Positions 24,640 to 31,914 of a stretch of DNA of 34,695 nt are shown piece by piece. The position numbers were made by a program, and so were the translations under genes. The notes beneath the pieces were generated by a model. That model ran no database searches, was not told where the DNA came from, and saw only the letters and a program-made list of their open reading frames with translations. Positions within the stretch are counted from its first letter, which is position 1, and each line of letters opens with the position of its first letter. This DNA is from Verrucomicrobiota bacterium (lineage in GTDB: Bacteria; Verrucomicrobiota; Kiritimatiellia; JAHIZV01), in contig JAHIZV010000226.1 of assembly GCA_018814445.1 (NCBI GenBank), positions 1 to 34,695 on the forward strand, written 5' to 3'.

Positions 24640-24704
24640 GTAATCTTAATCATAATCCTAATCGGCGCCGCTAAGAGGATTATGATTAAGAGTATGATTA
24701 GGAT
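24640..24704. repeat. Hexamer repeats forming a 16-bp inverted repeat between ygfM- and xdhD-like genes
   Basis: Four NTAATC hexamers (24640-24663) are followed by the same word inverted, GATTAN, four times with one change (24678-24701). The arms TCTTAATCATAATCCT (24644-24659) and AGGATTATGATTAAGA (24676-24691) pair perfectly over 16 bases, with a 16-base loop containing GGCGCC. On RNA this would be a long, AT-rich stem in the middle of the putative operon, 24 bases before the xdhD-like start. Confidence 0.8.
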
Positions 24705-24727
24705 ACGGGGCAGAAAGGGATAACAGA

Positions 24728-27646
24728 ATGAGCCTCTTGAAACTGACCATTAACGGCAAACCGATCGAAGTCGACGTGCCTCAATCACGCACGCTCGCCC
24801 AGGTGCTCAGATACGACCTGGGACTGACCGGGACGAAGATCGGATGCAACGAAGCCGAATGCGGCATCTGTACCGTGCTGGTGGATGGGACGCCGGTCGA
24901 CTCATGTATCTATCCGGCGTTCAAAGCTCAGGGCGCGTCCGTCGAAACGATCGAGGGACTGAGTCGGAACGGCGAACTTCACCCGCTCCAGCAGGCTTTT
25001 CTCGACCATGGCGCAACGCAATGCGGCATCTGCACGCCCGGTCTCATCATGACGGCGAAAGCTCTCATCGACGAGAAGAAGGCCGCCGGTGAAGAGGTTA
25101 CCGATCGTGACATCAAGATCGCCCTGAAAGACACGTACTGCCGCTGTACCGGCTATCAGTCCGTCATCAGCGCAATCAAGGCCGCGGCTAACGGCGACGT
25201 TCAGCCATATATTCCCGAAGCGAAACTCGCCGGCGATATCATCGGCCACTCACGCCCGAATCCTGACGCCGTTTCTAAAATCAAGGGCACAGCTCTCTAT
25301 ACGAGTGACTACGCGTTTCCAGGCATGCTCCATGCGAGGACAAAACGCGCGGGCATCTCTCACGGCCGCATCAAATCGATCGACACGAGCAAGGCTCGGG
25401 CCCTTGAGGGCGTCCGCGCGGTCCTGACCCACGAAGATGTTCCCGGAAGTAAACTGCACGGATTGGTGACAACGGACTGGCCGGCCCTCTGTTTCGACAA
25501 GGTTCGTTACTCCGGTGACGCTGTTGCGATCGTTGCCGCGGATACGGCTGACATCGCAGCGGAAGCCGTAAACCTGATTGAGGTCGAATACGAAACACTG
25601 CCCGCTGTTCTCAACCCCATCGACGCGAAGAAGCCCGATGCCCCGCTCGTCCATGACGACCGGCCCGACGGGAATCTTCTGAAGCACATCAAGGTTCGCA
25701 AAGGTCAAGTCGAAGACGGATTCAAAGACGCCGACGTGATCGTCGAGCGAACGTACCGCACGCCGATGACGGAACATCTCTTTCTCGAACCGGAATGTTC
25801 CATCGGCGTCCCGAAAGGATACGACCCGTCACAGTTTGGCGGAGAGATGGACCCGGACGCGGTGCGCGGCGTGAAAGCCCGGCACGGCAAAGTCACGGTC
25901 TATTGCGGCAGCCAGATTCCCTATGCCGACAGAGACCAGACTGCCGCGTGCCTCGGGCTGGAGAACGAGGAAGTCCGCATCGTCGCCACGCTGATGGGCG
26001 GAGGCTTCGGCGGTAAGGAAGACTGCGCCGCTCAGATCCATGTCGCACTCCTGGCGCAGAAGACAGGCCGTCCCGTAAAGATGCTCTATCGACGCGACGA
26101 GAGCTTGCTGTTTCATCCAAAGCGGCATGCGACCGTCATCCGCATCAAGACCGGCGCAAAGAAGGACGGAACGCTCACAGCCGTGGAGGCCGAACTGTAC
26201 GGCGACGGCGGAGCGTATGCCAGCTTGAGCGAGAAAGTGATGACGCGCGCGACCACGCATGCATCGGGCCCGTACGACGTGCCGCACGTGAAGGTGGACT
26301 GTTTTGCGATGTATACGAACAACACGCCCTGCGGCGCGTTCCGCGGTTTCGGCGTAACGCAAAGCGCTTTTGCGGTCGAAAGCAATATGGATATCGTGGC
26401 CGAGGAACTCGGCATGGATCCAATCGAGTTCAGACGCAGGAACGCGCTCGATGTCGGCAAAGTCACCTGCACGGGTCAGCTCATGCGTGAAAGCGTGGGG
26501 CTGAAAGAGACGATCGAGCTTGTGGTGGCGGACATGAAGGCTCACCACGGATCGAAAGGCGAGGAGTTCCGCTGGCAGTGGGAAGAAGGTCCGAAGAAGT
26601 ACGCCTGGGGCATCGGTCTCGCATACAAAAACACAGGACTGGGCGGCGGGGCTCCCGACAAGGCCGAGGCTATCGTTGAAATGTGGCTGGACGAAGACGA
26701 AGGAGTTATCACAGAAGTGAGGACCTCTTCGGCGGAAATGGGCCAGGGCCTGCCTGCTGTGCTCTCCGCCTGCGCGGCGGAAGAACTGGGACTCCCCTAC
26801 GAGAAGGTACGCGTGCTTCTCGGGGATACCGATTTCTGCCCTGATGGCGGACCGACCACGGCCAGCCGTCAAACCTATGTCAGCGGCAACGCCGCGCGGA
26901 ATGCGGCAAAGTCAATGCGCGCCCTGCTCGCGGGCATCGCGGCCAACCGCCTCGGCTGTTCGCCGGAAACACTCGTTTTTAAGGACAGCAAAATTCATGC
27001 AGACGGGACCTCCGTCTGCCTCGCCGACGTGCTCACATGGGCCAAAGAGGACGGAATGGAAACGAAGGTCTCTTACGAGTACTGGGCCCCGAAGACGAAG
27101 CCGCTCGGTACCGGCGGAGCCATGCATGTCGCCTTCGGATTCGGCACACAGGCGGCTCTGTGCGAGATTGATACGGAAACCGGAAAAGTGCAGGTCATCA
27201 AAGTGGTCGCCGCTCATGATGTCGGACGCGTAATCAACCGCATGACACTTGAAGGACAGGTCGAAGGCGGCATTGTTATGTGCCTCGGTAATGCGCTCAC
27301 GGAACACTTCGTGATGGAGAACGGCGTCCCGTGGACGAACGTGATGGCCCGCTACAAGATGCCCAGCATCAAACACACGCCTGAGATCATCTCACACTTC
27401 GTCGAGCATCCGACCAACGACGGTCCTTTCGGGGCAAAAGGTGTCGGCGAACTCTCGAGCATTCCGACAAGCCCCGCTATAGCCAACGCGATCTACAACG
27501 CAACAGGCGTTCGGGTAATGAGTCTGCCCGTCGATCAGGACACCCTCCTCATGGCGATGAAGAACGGCGACAAGGAAGTGCTTGTCGGCTGGGGGGATTA
27601 CGACCCGGTTCCGGTGCTTCCGAAGACCGAAACGGTCCCGGCTTAG
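24728..27646 (+). CDS. xdhD: XdhD-like [2Fe-2S]/molybdopterin purine hydroxylase
   Basis: The 972-residue protein fuses the iron-sulfur and molybdenum domains, as E. coli XdhD does. Cluster ligands are C40, C45, C48, C59 (plant-type ferredoxin) and C98, C101, C137, C139 (second cluster). The molybdenum part has MGGGFGGKED at 423-432, CGAFRGFGVTQ near 536, and the catalytic glutamate E908 in GAKGVGE. Such enzymes hydroxylate hypoxanthine or xanthine, or in anaerobic catabolism run related purine redox steps; some need a labile selenium at the Mo centre, which sequence cannot show. FAD is supplied by the upstream subunit. ATG 24728 gives the normal N-terminus. Confidence 0.92.
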   Translation: MSLLKLTINGKPIEVDVPQSRTLAQVLRYDLGLTGTKIGCNEAECGICTVLVDGTPVDSCIYPAFKAQGASVETIEGLSRNGELHPLQQAFLDHGATQCGICTPGLIMTAKALIDEKKAAGEEVTDRDIKIALKDTYCRCTGYQSVISAIKAAANGDVQPYIPEAKLAGDIIGHSRPNPDAVSKIKGTALYTSDYAFPGMLHARTKRAGISHGRIKSIDTSKARALEGVRAVLTHEDVPGSKLHGLVTTDWPALCFDKVRYSGDAVAIVAADTADIAAEAVNLIEVEYETLPAVLNPIDAKKPDAPLVHDDRPDGNLLKHIKVRKGQVEDGFKDADVIVERTYRTPMTEHLFLEPECSIGVPKGYDPSQFGGEMDPDAVRGVKARHGKVTVYCGSQIPYADRDQTAACLGLENEEVRIVATLMGGGFGGKEDCAAQIHVALLAQKTGRPVKMLYRRDESLLFHPKRHATVIRIKTGAKKDGTLTAVEAELYGDGGAYASLSEKVMTRATTHASGPYDVPHVKVDCFAMYTNNTPCGAFRGFGVTQSAFAVESNMDIVAEELGMDPIEFRRRNALDVGKVTCTGQLMRESVGLKETIELVVADMKAHHGSKGEEFRWQWEEGPKKYAWGIGLAYKNTGLGGGAPDKAEAIVEMWLDEDEGVITEVRTSSAEMGQGLPAVLSACAAEELGLPYEKVRVLLGDTDFCPDGGPTTASRQTYVSGNAARNAAKSMRALLAGIAANRLGCSPETLVFKDSKIHADGTSVCLADVLTWAKEDGMETKVSYEYWAPKTKPLGTGGAMHVAFGFGTQAALCEIDTETGKVQVIKVVAAHDVGRVINRMTLEGQVEGGIVMCLGNALTEHFVMENGVPWTNVMARYKMPSIKHTPEIISHFVEHPTNDGPFGAKGVGELSSIPTSPAIANAIYNATGVRVMSLPVDQDTLLMAMKNGDKEVLVGWGDYDPVPVLPKTETVPA

Positions 27647-27648
27647 CA

Positions 27649-27810
27649 TCATCTCGACATCCATTGCGAACTGATTCCGTTGGCTTCTCGCTCCAGGAAG
27701 ACGGTGAAGCAATCCAGTGTGCATGAACACTGGATCACTTCGCCTTCAACCGAACGTAGCTCCTCAACGCTTGTCAGCTCGTGATGACACTCCGCGCATT
27801 CGCCTGACAA
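27649..27810 (-). CDS. Small cysteine-rich (zinc-ribbon-like) protein or remnant
   Basis: A 53-residue frame on the strand opposite to its neighbours has the pattern ECAECHHELT ... VIQCSCTLDC, i.e. CxxC followed 20 residues later by CxCxxxC, as in small zinc-binding proteins. The only near-cognate start is TTG 27810 and there is no ribosome-binding site. The frame is open further upstream, into the 7-bp repeat at 27813-27847, so the original 5' end may have been replaced by repeat sequence. It ends two bases from the end of the convergent xdhD-like gene. It may be a degraded gene. Confidence 0.35.
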   Translation of the reverse strand: MSGECAECHHELTSVEELRSVEGEVIQCSCTLDCFTVFLEREANGISSQWMSR

Positions 27811-27812
27811 GT

Positions 27813-27847
27813 GAGCTTTGATTGTTGATAGTTGCGCGTTGATTGTT
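27813..27847. repeat. Five 7-bp repeat units before the PLP enzyme gene
   Basis: GAGCTTT, GATTGTT, GATAGTT, GCGCGTT, GATTGTT follow with a strict seven-base period. This is the third heptamer tract of the window and, like the other two, lies at a gene border. It separates the small cysteine-rich frame from the PLP enzyme gene. Confidence 0.65.
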
Positions 27848-27911
27848 CCCCGCGTTTGGGCGTATGCTTTCTGTCTGCTGGAAACACCGGGTTACCTTCG
27901 GGGGTCTGTTA

Positions 27912-29396
27912 ATGAAGATCATTCAATCTGTTAATCGCGAGGTCCTTGCCAAGTCGGTGGAGCGGGCACGCGAACGGAATATCATCCTGCCGACTTTCGC
28001 CGAGCAGAAGGATCCGTCAAAGATCCCCGCGAAGATCCTCGACAAACTCGAAGACATCGGCCTATGGGACATCAACCCGCTGAATCTTTTCAGAATCACC
28101 TGGAAGAATGAGGCGAAGCCGAGCGGCGGCGGATACGGGGAAGGAAACTGGGTCGAGTTTCCATCCTCACTCACCGGCGTGGACGCGACTATTGTCGGTC
28201 TTGTCGGCAAATGGTTCCCCACCGGCGCACACAAAGTCGGCGCAGCCTACGGATGTCTGGTTCCCCGGCTGGTCTCCGGAAACTTCGACCCCACGACGCA
28301 AAAGGCCGTCTGGCCGTCAACCGGGAACTACTGTCGCGGCGGTTCCTACGATTGCGCCCTGCTGGCCTGCCCCGCTGTCGCCATTCTCCCTGAAGAAATG
28401 AGCCGCGAGCGATTCGATTGGCTGTATGAAATCGGCACGGACGAAGTGATCGCTACGCCGGGTTGTGAATCGAACGTCAAAGAGATTTACGACAAGTGCT
28501 GGGAACTCCGCCGCACGCGCGGTGATAAAATCGTGATCTTCAATCAGTTCGAGGAGTTCGGCAATTCGATCTGGCACTACCAGAACACGGGCTCGGTCAT
28601 CGAGGAGATATTTGAGCACCACTTCAGCGACGGTCGGAGGCGCCTTGCAGGTTACGCGAGCGCGACAGGTTCCGCGGGCACCATAGCGGCAGGGGATTAC
28701 CTTCGGACGAAGTATCCCGATATCCGCGTCATTGCCACGGAAGCACTCCAGTGCCCCACCCTCTACCAGTTCGGGTTTGGTGGCCACCGCATCGAAGGCA
28801 TCGGCGACAAGCATGTTCCGTGGATTCACAATGTGCGCAACACAGACATGGTCGCAGCGATCGACGACGAACAGACGATGCAGTTGATGCGCCTGTTCAA
28901 CGAGGAGGAAGGTCGCAGGTTCCTTGCCAGAGCCGGTGTAAGTGAAGAGTCCGCAAAGGGCCTGGAGAATCTGGGCATCTCGTCGATCTGCAACCTGGTC
29001 GCCGCGATAAAGGCGGCGAAGTATTACGATATGGATTCCCGCCACGTTCTGTTCGTTCCGCTTACGGACTCAATGGAGTTATACGCGTCACGCATGCAGG
29101 AAATGGAAGAGCAGCACGGCCCGTACGACGCCCTCAAGGCGCATGAACACTTCACGCGCTATCTGGAAGGTATCTCCACCGATCACCTGCGGGAACTGAC
29201 ATACTTCGATCGGAAGGCTCTGCACAACTTCAAGTACTTCACCTGGGTCGAACAACAGGGCAAGACCGTCGACGAGTTGCGCGCCCTGTGGGATGAAGAT
29301 TTCTGGAAAGAAGTCTTCTCGCAGGAACAGGTGGATGAATGGGATGACCTCATTCGGGAGTTCAACGACGCTACTGGAGTGCTTAAGGAACTTTAG
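27912..29396 (+). CDS. Fold-type II PLP-dependent enzyme of the purine locus, substrate unknown
   Basis: The 494-residue protein belongs to the tryptophan synthase beta / cysteine synthase fold. PLP lysine K108 is in TGAHKVGAAYG, followed by an STGNYCRGGSYDCALLA segment corresponding to the substrate-binding loop and a phosphate-binding, glycine-rich ASATGSAGTIAAGDYL. It carries extra N- and C-terminal regions compared with cysteine synthase (about 310 residues). E. coli has the diaminopropionate ammonia-lyase ygeX at this place, but this protein lacks recognisable YgeX sequence. An analogous ammonia-lyase or C-N/C-S lyase role on an amino acid intermediate is inferred from position only. ATG 27912 has GGGGG seven bases upstream; a TTG at 27843 is less likely. 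Confidence 0.8.
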   Translation: MKIIQSVNREVLAKSVERARERNIILPTFAEQKDPSKIPAKILDKLEDIGLWDINPLNLFRITWKNEAKPSGGGYGEGNWVEFPSSLTGVDATIVGLVGKWFPTGAHKVGAAYGCLVPRLVSGNFDPTTQKAVWPSTGNYCRGGSYDCALLACPAVAILPEEMSRERFDWLYEIGTDEVIATPGCESNVKEIYDKCWELRRTRGDKIVIFNQFEEFGNSIWHYQNTGSVIEEIFEHHFSDGRRRLAGYASATGSAGTIAAGDYLRTKYPDIRVIATEALQCPTLYQFGFGGHRIEGIGDKHVPWIHNVRNTDMVAAIDDEQTMQLMRLFNEEEGRRFLARAGVSEESAKGLENLGISSICNLVAAIKAAKYYDMDSRHVLFVPLTDSMELYASRMQEMEEQHGPYDALKAHEHFTRYLEGISTDHLRELTYFDRKALHNFKYFTWVEQQGKTVDELRALWDEDFWKEVFSQEQVDEWDDLIREFNDATGVLKEL

Positions 29397-29466
29397 CCGT
29401 CCTGCTCAGGTTTCGGGTTTCGGGGCGGCAGTTCACTGATATCAAGAACAGGAATACACAGGACAC

Positions 29467-30657
29467 ATGAATAACTTCTACAAACTATCTCAAGACGCTC
29501 AGGAAGAAATCGTCAACTTCATGAAGGACATCATCGCTATTCCTTCGCTCAGTTCGCAGGAAGGCGACGTCGTCCAGCGCATGAAAAAAGAGATGGAGAA
29601 ACTGGGCTATGACGAGGTTACTGTCGATCCGATGGGCAATCTGATCGGACGCATCGGCAATGGCCCTAAGAGCATCTGTTTCGACGGACATTGCGACGTG
29701 GTCGACGTCGGCGACCCCGCAAACTGGAAACGCGAACCGTTCGGACCAACCGTTGAAAACGGCATTCTTTACGGACGTGGCACATCCGACCAGAAGGGCG
29801 GCGTCGGCTGTTCGATCTACGGCATGGCTCTCTTGAAGCAACAGGGATGGCCGGAAAATCTGACGGCGCATGTAGTCGCATCCGTACAGGAAGAGGACTG
29901 CGACGGACTCTGCTGGCAGTACATTATCAGGGAGGACAAGCTTGTTCCCGATCTGGTCGTGCTGACCGAACCGACCAGCCTGCGGATCTATCGCGGTCAC
30001 CGCGGCCGAATGGAAATAGAAGTGTCTACCCAGGGCGTCTCCTGTCATGGTTCCGCTCCCGAGCGCGGCGTGAATGCCGTTTACAAGATGGCCCCGATCA
30101 TTGCCGACATCGAGAAACTCAACGAAGAACTGCAGCCCGTCCCGCCGCTCACCAAGGGCACGGTAACGATCAGTCATATCCGCTCGACCTCTCCCAGTCT
30201 CTGTGCCGTCGCCGACGGATGCACCATTCATCTCGACCGGCGCCTGACCATCGGCGAGGACGAACAGGTGGCCGTATCGCAGATCGAGAATCTGCCATCC
30301 GTCAAAGCAGCCGGCGCCAAGGTGAAAGTGCTCACTTATGCTGTACCGAGCTACACCGGACTGACCTACCCGACAAAGAAGTACTTCCCCACCTGGGAAA
30401 TGCCTCAGGAATCCAAGCCGGTGCAAACCGCGGTCGCAGCGTTCAAAGACACCTTCGGAGAAGACCCCGAAGTCGGCCACTGGACATTCAGCACGAACGG
30501 AATAGCCACCGCAGGCATGCACAACGTCCCCAGCATAGGCTTCGGCCCCGGACACGAACACTTCGCCCACGCCCCGAACGAGGAAGTCGAAGTGGAGCAC
30601 CTGGTCCGAGCTACCGCATTCTACGCGGGCATGGCACAGGCCTTTGCCGAGGCGTAG
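29467..30657 (+). CDS. ygeY: YgeY-family M20 metallohydrolase (selenium-metabolism-linked)
   Basis: The 396-residue enzyme closely follows E. coli YgeY, including VQEEDCDGLCWQYIIRED (about 140-157), EPTSLRIYRGHRGRMEIEVSTQGVSCHGSAPERGVNA, and TFSTNGIATAGMHNVPSIGFGPG. Metal ligands of the M20/ArgE family are H75 with D77 nearby, D108 (bridging), E142/E143 (general base and ligand) and E168. YgeY hydrolyses an amide, probably an acyl- or carbamoyl-amino intermediate of anaerobic purine breakdown, in the cytoplasm. It starts 70 bases after the PLP gene, with AGGA before ATG 29467, and is likely co-transcribed. Confidence 0.93.
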   Translation: MNNFYKLSQDAQEEIVNFMKDIIAIPSLSSQEGDVVQRMKKEMEKLGYDEVTVDPMGNLIGRIGNGPKSICFDGHCDVVDVGDPANWKREPFGPTVENGILYGRGTSDQKGGVGCSIYGMALLKQQGWPENLTAHVVASVQEEDCDGLCWQYIIREDKLVPDLVVLTEPTSLRIYRGHRGRMEIEVSTQGVSCHGSAPERGVNAVYKMAPIIADIEKLNEELQPVPPLTKGTVTISHIRSTSPSLCAVADGCTIHLDRRLTIGEDEQVAVSQIENLPSVKAAGAKVKVLTYAVPSYTGLTYPTKKYFPTWEMPQESKPVQTAVAAFKDTFGEDPEVGHWTFSTNGIATAGMHNVPSIGFGPGHEHFAHAPNEEVEVEHLVRATAFYAGMAQAFAEA

Positions 30658-30721
30658 CAGCCCATTCCAATTCCTTTGTCGCGAATCTAGTCGCCGATCT
30701 CTGTCGCGGGCCTGCCCACTC

Positions 30722-30757
30722 TTGACATACGTATGTTCAGTCTGTATGTTTGTATGT
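30722..30757 (+). promoter_or_regulatory. Promoter and palindromic operator of the RHH antitoxin gene
   Basis: TTGACA (30722-30727), a 17-base spacer and TATGTT (30745-30750) form a good sigma70-type promoter. Predicted transcription start is about 30757, only about four bases before ATG 30761, so the mRNA is nearly leaderless. A perfect 12-bp palindrome ACATACGTATGT (30725-30736) overlaps the -35, and two further GTATGT half-sites (30744-30749, 30752-30757) overlap and follow the -10. That is a typical layout for autorepression by a ribbon-helix-helix antitoxin. Confidence 0.65.
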
Positions 30758-30760
30758 GCG

Positions 30761-30994
30761 ATGAAAAGAACGACTCTCATATTGGAAGATGCGTGTATGG
30801 AGGGCGTGCGTCATCTTGCCCGCCGCGAGAAGCGGCAGATATCTCAGGTCGTCAATGAATTGCTGGCTGAAGGACTCTTTCGACATCGGCAGAAGAGGAA
30901 GGTGAGCCATTTCAACCTACCCTCTTTCGACATGGGCCGCCCCAAGGTCAATATCAGCGATCGTGATGCGCTCGAAGCGGCGATGGAGGAGTAG
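30761..30994 (+). CDS. Ribbon-helix-helix antitoxin
   Basis: The 77-residue protein has the RHH (MetJ/Arc) form: a beta-strand MKRTTLILED followed by two helices (ACMEGVRHLARREKRQISQVVNELLAEGL). The C-terminal tail (about 40-77, FNLPSFDMGRPKVNISDRDALEAAMEE) is the kind that binds a PIN toxin. ATG 30761 is chosen because it gives the standard RHH N-terminus; longer upstream frames would run through the promoter. The stop TAG overlaps the toxin GTG by one base, as in the Phd/PIN pair at 23170. Confidence 0.8.
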   Translation: MKRTTLILEDACMEGVRHLARREKRQISQVVNELLAEGLFRHRQKRKVSHFNLPSFDMGRPKVNISDRDALEAAMEE

Positions 30995-31434
30995 TGGCAG
31001 GAGTCATCGACACCAACGTCCTCCTGTATGCGGCCAATAAAGACGCCGCCGAATACGATCGTGCCAGGACATTCCTGATGGAAGCCGGCAATTCGAACGA
31101 TCAATGGTATCTGACCGAGGGAATCGTTTATGAGTTCCTGCGCGTATCGACACATCCACGCGTATTCCCCTCTCCACTGAATCCGGATGAAGCCACAGCC
31201 TTTCTGAAACCATTCTGGACGAGCGATACGTTTGGCGTCCTGCAATCGGAGGATGGGCACTGGGAACTGCTGACTCAGGAGATCAAGGCTCTGACACACC
31301 CTTCGGGCAACATCTTCTTCGACGTCAGGACTGTCGTCCTGATGAGAGAACATGGCATCCGCACCATCTACACGGCCGACACCGATTTCCTTCAATTCAA
31401 AAACATCGATGTGGTCAATCCGATGGACACGTAG
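30994..31434 (+). CDS. PIN-domain toxin (VapC family)
   Basis: The 146-residue PIN protein has D6 in VIDTNVLLYA, E47 in YEFLRVSTHP, D110 in NIFFDVRTV and D129/D131 in YTADTDFLQF, the acidic metal site of VapC ribonucleases. The STHPRVF segment and overall length are typical of the TA-associated PIN subgroup. GTG 30994 overlaps the antitoxin stop and has GGAGGAG upstream. The pair follows ygeY directly and marks the right border of the purine locus. Free toxin would inhibit translation by cleaving RNA; the specific target is unknown. Confidence 0.88.
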   Translation: MAGVIDTNVLLYAANKDAAEYDRARTFLMEAGNSNDQWYLTEGIVYEFLRVSTHPRVFPSPLNPDEATAFLKPFWTSDTFGVLQSEDGHWELLTQEIKALTHPSGNIFFDVRTVVLMREHGIRTIYTADTDFLQFKNIDVVNPMDT

Positions 31435-31474
31435 TTTGCCCGCCTGTATCTACACTTCGTCACATCGCCCACAT

Positions 31475-31502
31475 TTGACCTTACTCAATTTGGGCGTAGG
31501 TT
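31475..31502 (+). promoter_or_regulatory. Candidate promoter of the DJ-1-like gene
   Basis: TTGACC (31475-31480) and TAGGTT (31497-31502) are 16 bases apart. A six-base inverted repeat TTGGGC/GCCCAA (31490-31495 and 31511-31516) straddles the -10. An AAGGA follows at 31518. The -10 resembles those of the two antitoxin promoters (TAAGTT, TATGTT). Confidence 0.35.
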
Positions 31503-31535
31503 TTGGGATAGCCCAATAAGGAAGTGGTGACATCT

Positions 31536-31862
31536 ATGAAACACATTCTGGCGATTATTGATCACGTGTATGAGGATCTTGAGCTTTGGTATCCTAAGAT
31601 ACGGCTTGAGGAAGAGGGTTTTGAGGTGGTTGTTGCGGCGCCGAAAGCAGGTGCGGAGTATACGGGGAAGCATGGGTATCCGTGTATTTCAGATGCAGCT
31701 ATCGCGGATGTTTCCGCTGATGTCGGCATCAAAGACGATATGGTCAACGCAGGCGCTGAGTGGCTCGATGAAGCTCTGGTGATTGACGGAAATCAGATCA
31801 GTTCGAGAACGCCTGATGATCTGCATCTTTTTGCAAAGGCGCTCGCAGCGGCGCTGAAATGA
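31536..31862 (+). CDS. DJ-1/PfpI family protein with internal deletion of the catalytic core
   Basis: The 108-residue product begins and ends like a normal DJ-1/PfpI protein of about 165-170 residues. The N-terminal half reads HVYEDLELWYPKIRLEEEGFEVVVAAPKAG...YTGKHGYPCISDA and the C-terminal part IKDDMVNAGAEWLDEALVIDGNQISSRTPDDL. The segment between IADVSADV and GIKDD is missing: about 60 residues holding the nucleophile elbow (normally AxCHG) and surrounding helices. Reading frame is kept. The enzyme cannot have the normal protease/deglycase activity. Codon choice is visibly T-ending and unlike the neighbours, which may mean recent acquisition. The start ATG 31536 gives the family N-terminus; GTG 31524 is an alternative. 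Confidence 0.75.
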   Translation: MKHILAIIDHVYEDLELWYPKIRLEEEGFEVVVAAPKAGAEYTGKHGYPCISDAAIADVSADVGIKDDMVNAGAEWLDEALVIDGNQISSRTPDDLHLFAKALAAALK

Positions 31863-31914
31863 TGACTGACGTTCATTCGTGGTTCACTTATCCTAACCCG
31901 GAAACGAGTGCAGC

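Noticed and set aside
25829-26872. A 347-codon open frame on the minus strand opposite the xdhD-like gene
   Set aside because: The plus-strand molybdenum hydroxylase has all its motifs across this stretch; the antisense frame is composition-driven.
27912-29396. Assignment of the PLP enzyme as YgeX (diaminopropionate ammonia-lyase)
   Set aside because: Position fits, but the lysine motif (TGAHKVGAAYG) and overall length differ clearly from YgeX (about 400 residues with a different lysine context).
30644-30760. Longer N-terminus for the RHH antitoxin from an upstream start
   Set aside because: It would run through a strong promoter and palindrome and add residues not seen in the RHH fold; ATG 30761 gives the standard start.
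29485-30780. A 431-codon open frame on the minus strand opposite ygeY
   Set aside because: The plus strand encodes a protein matching YgeY along its full length. The antisense frame has no recognisable motif and reflects codon bias in a GC-rich gene.
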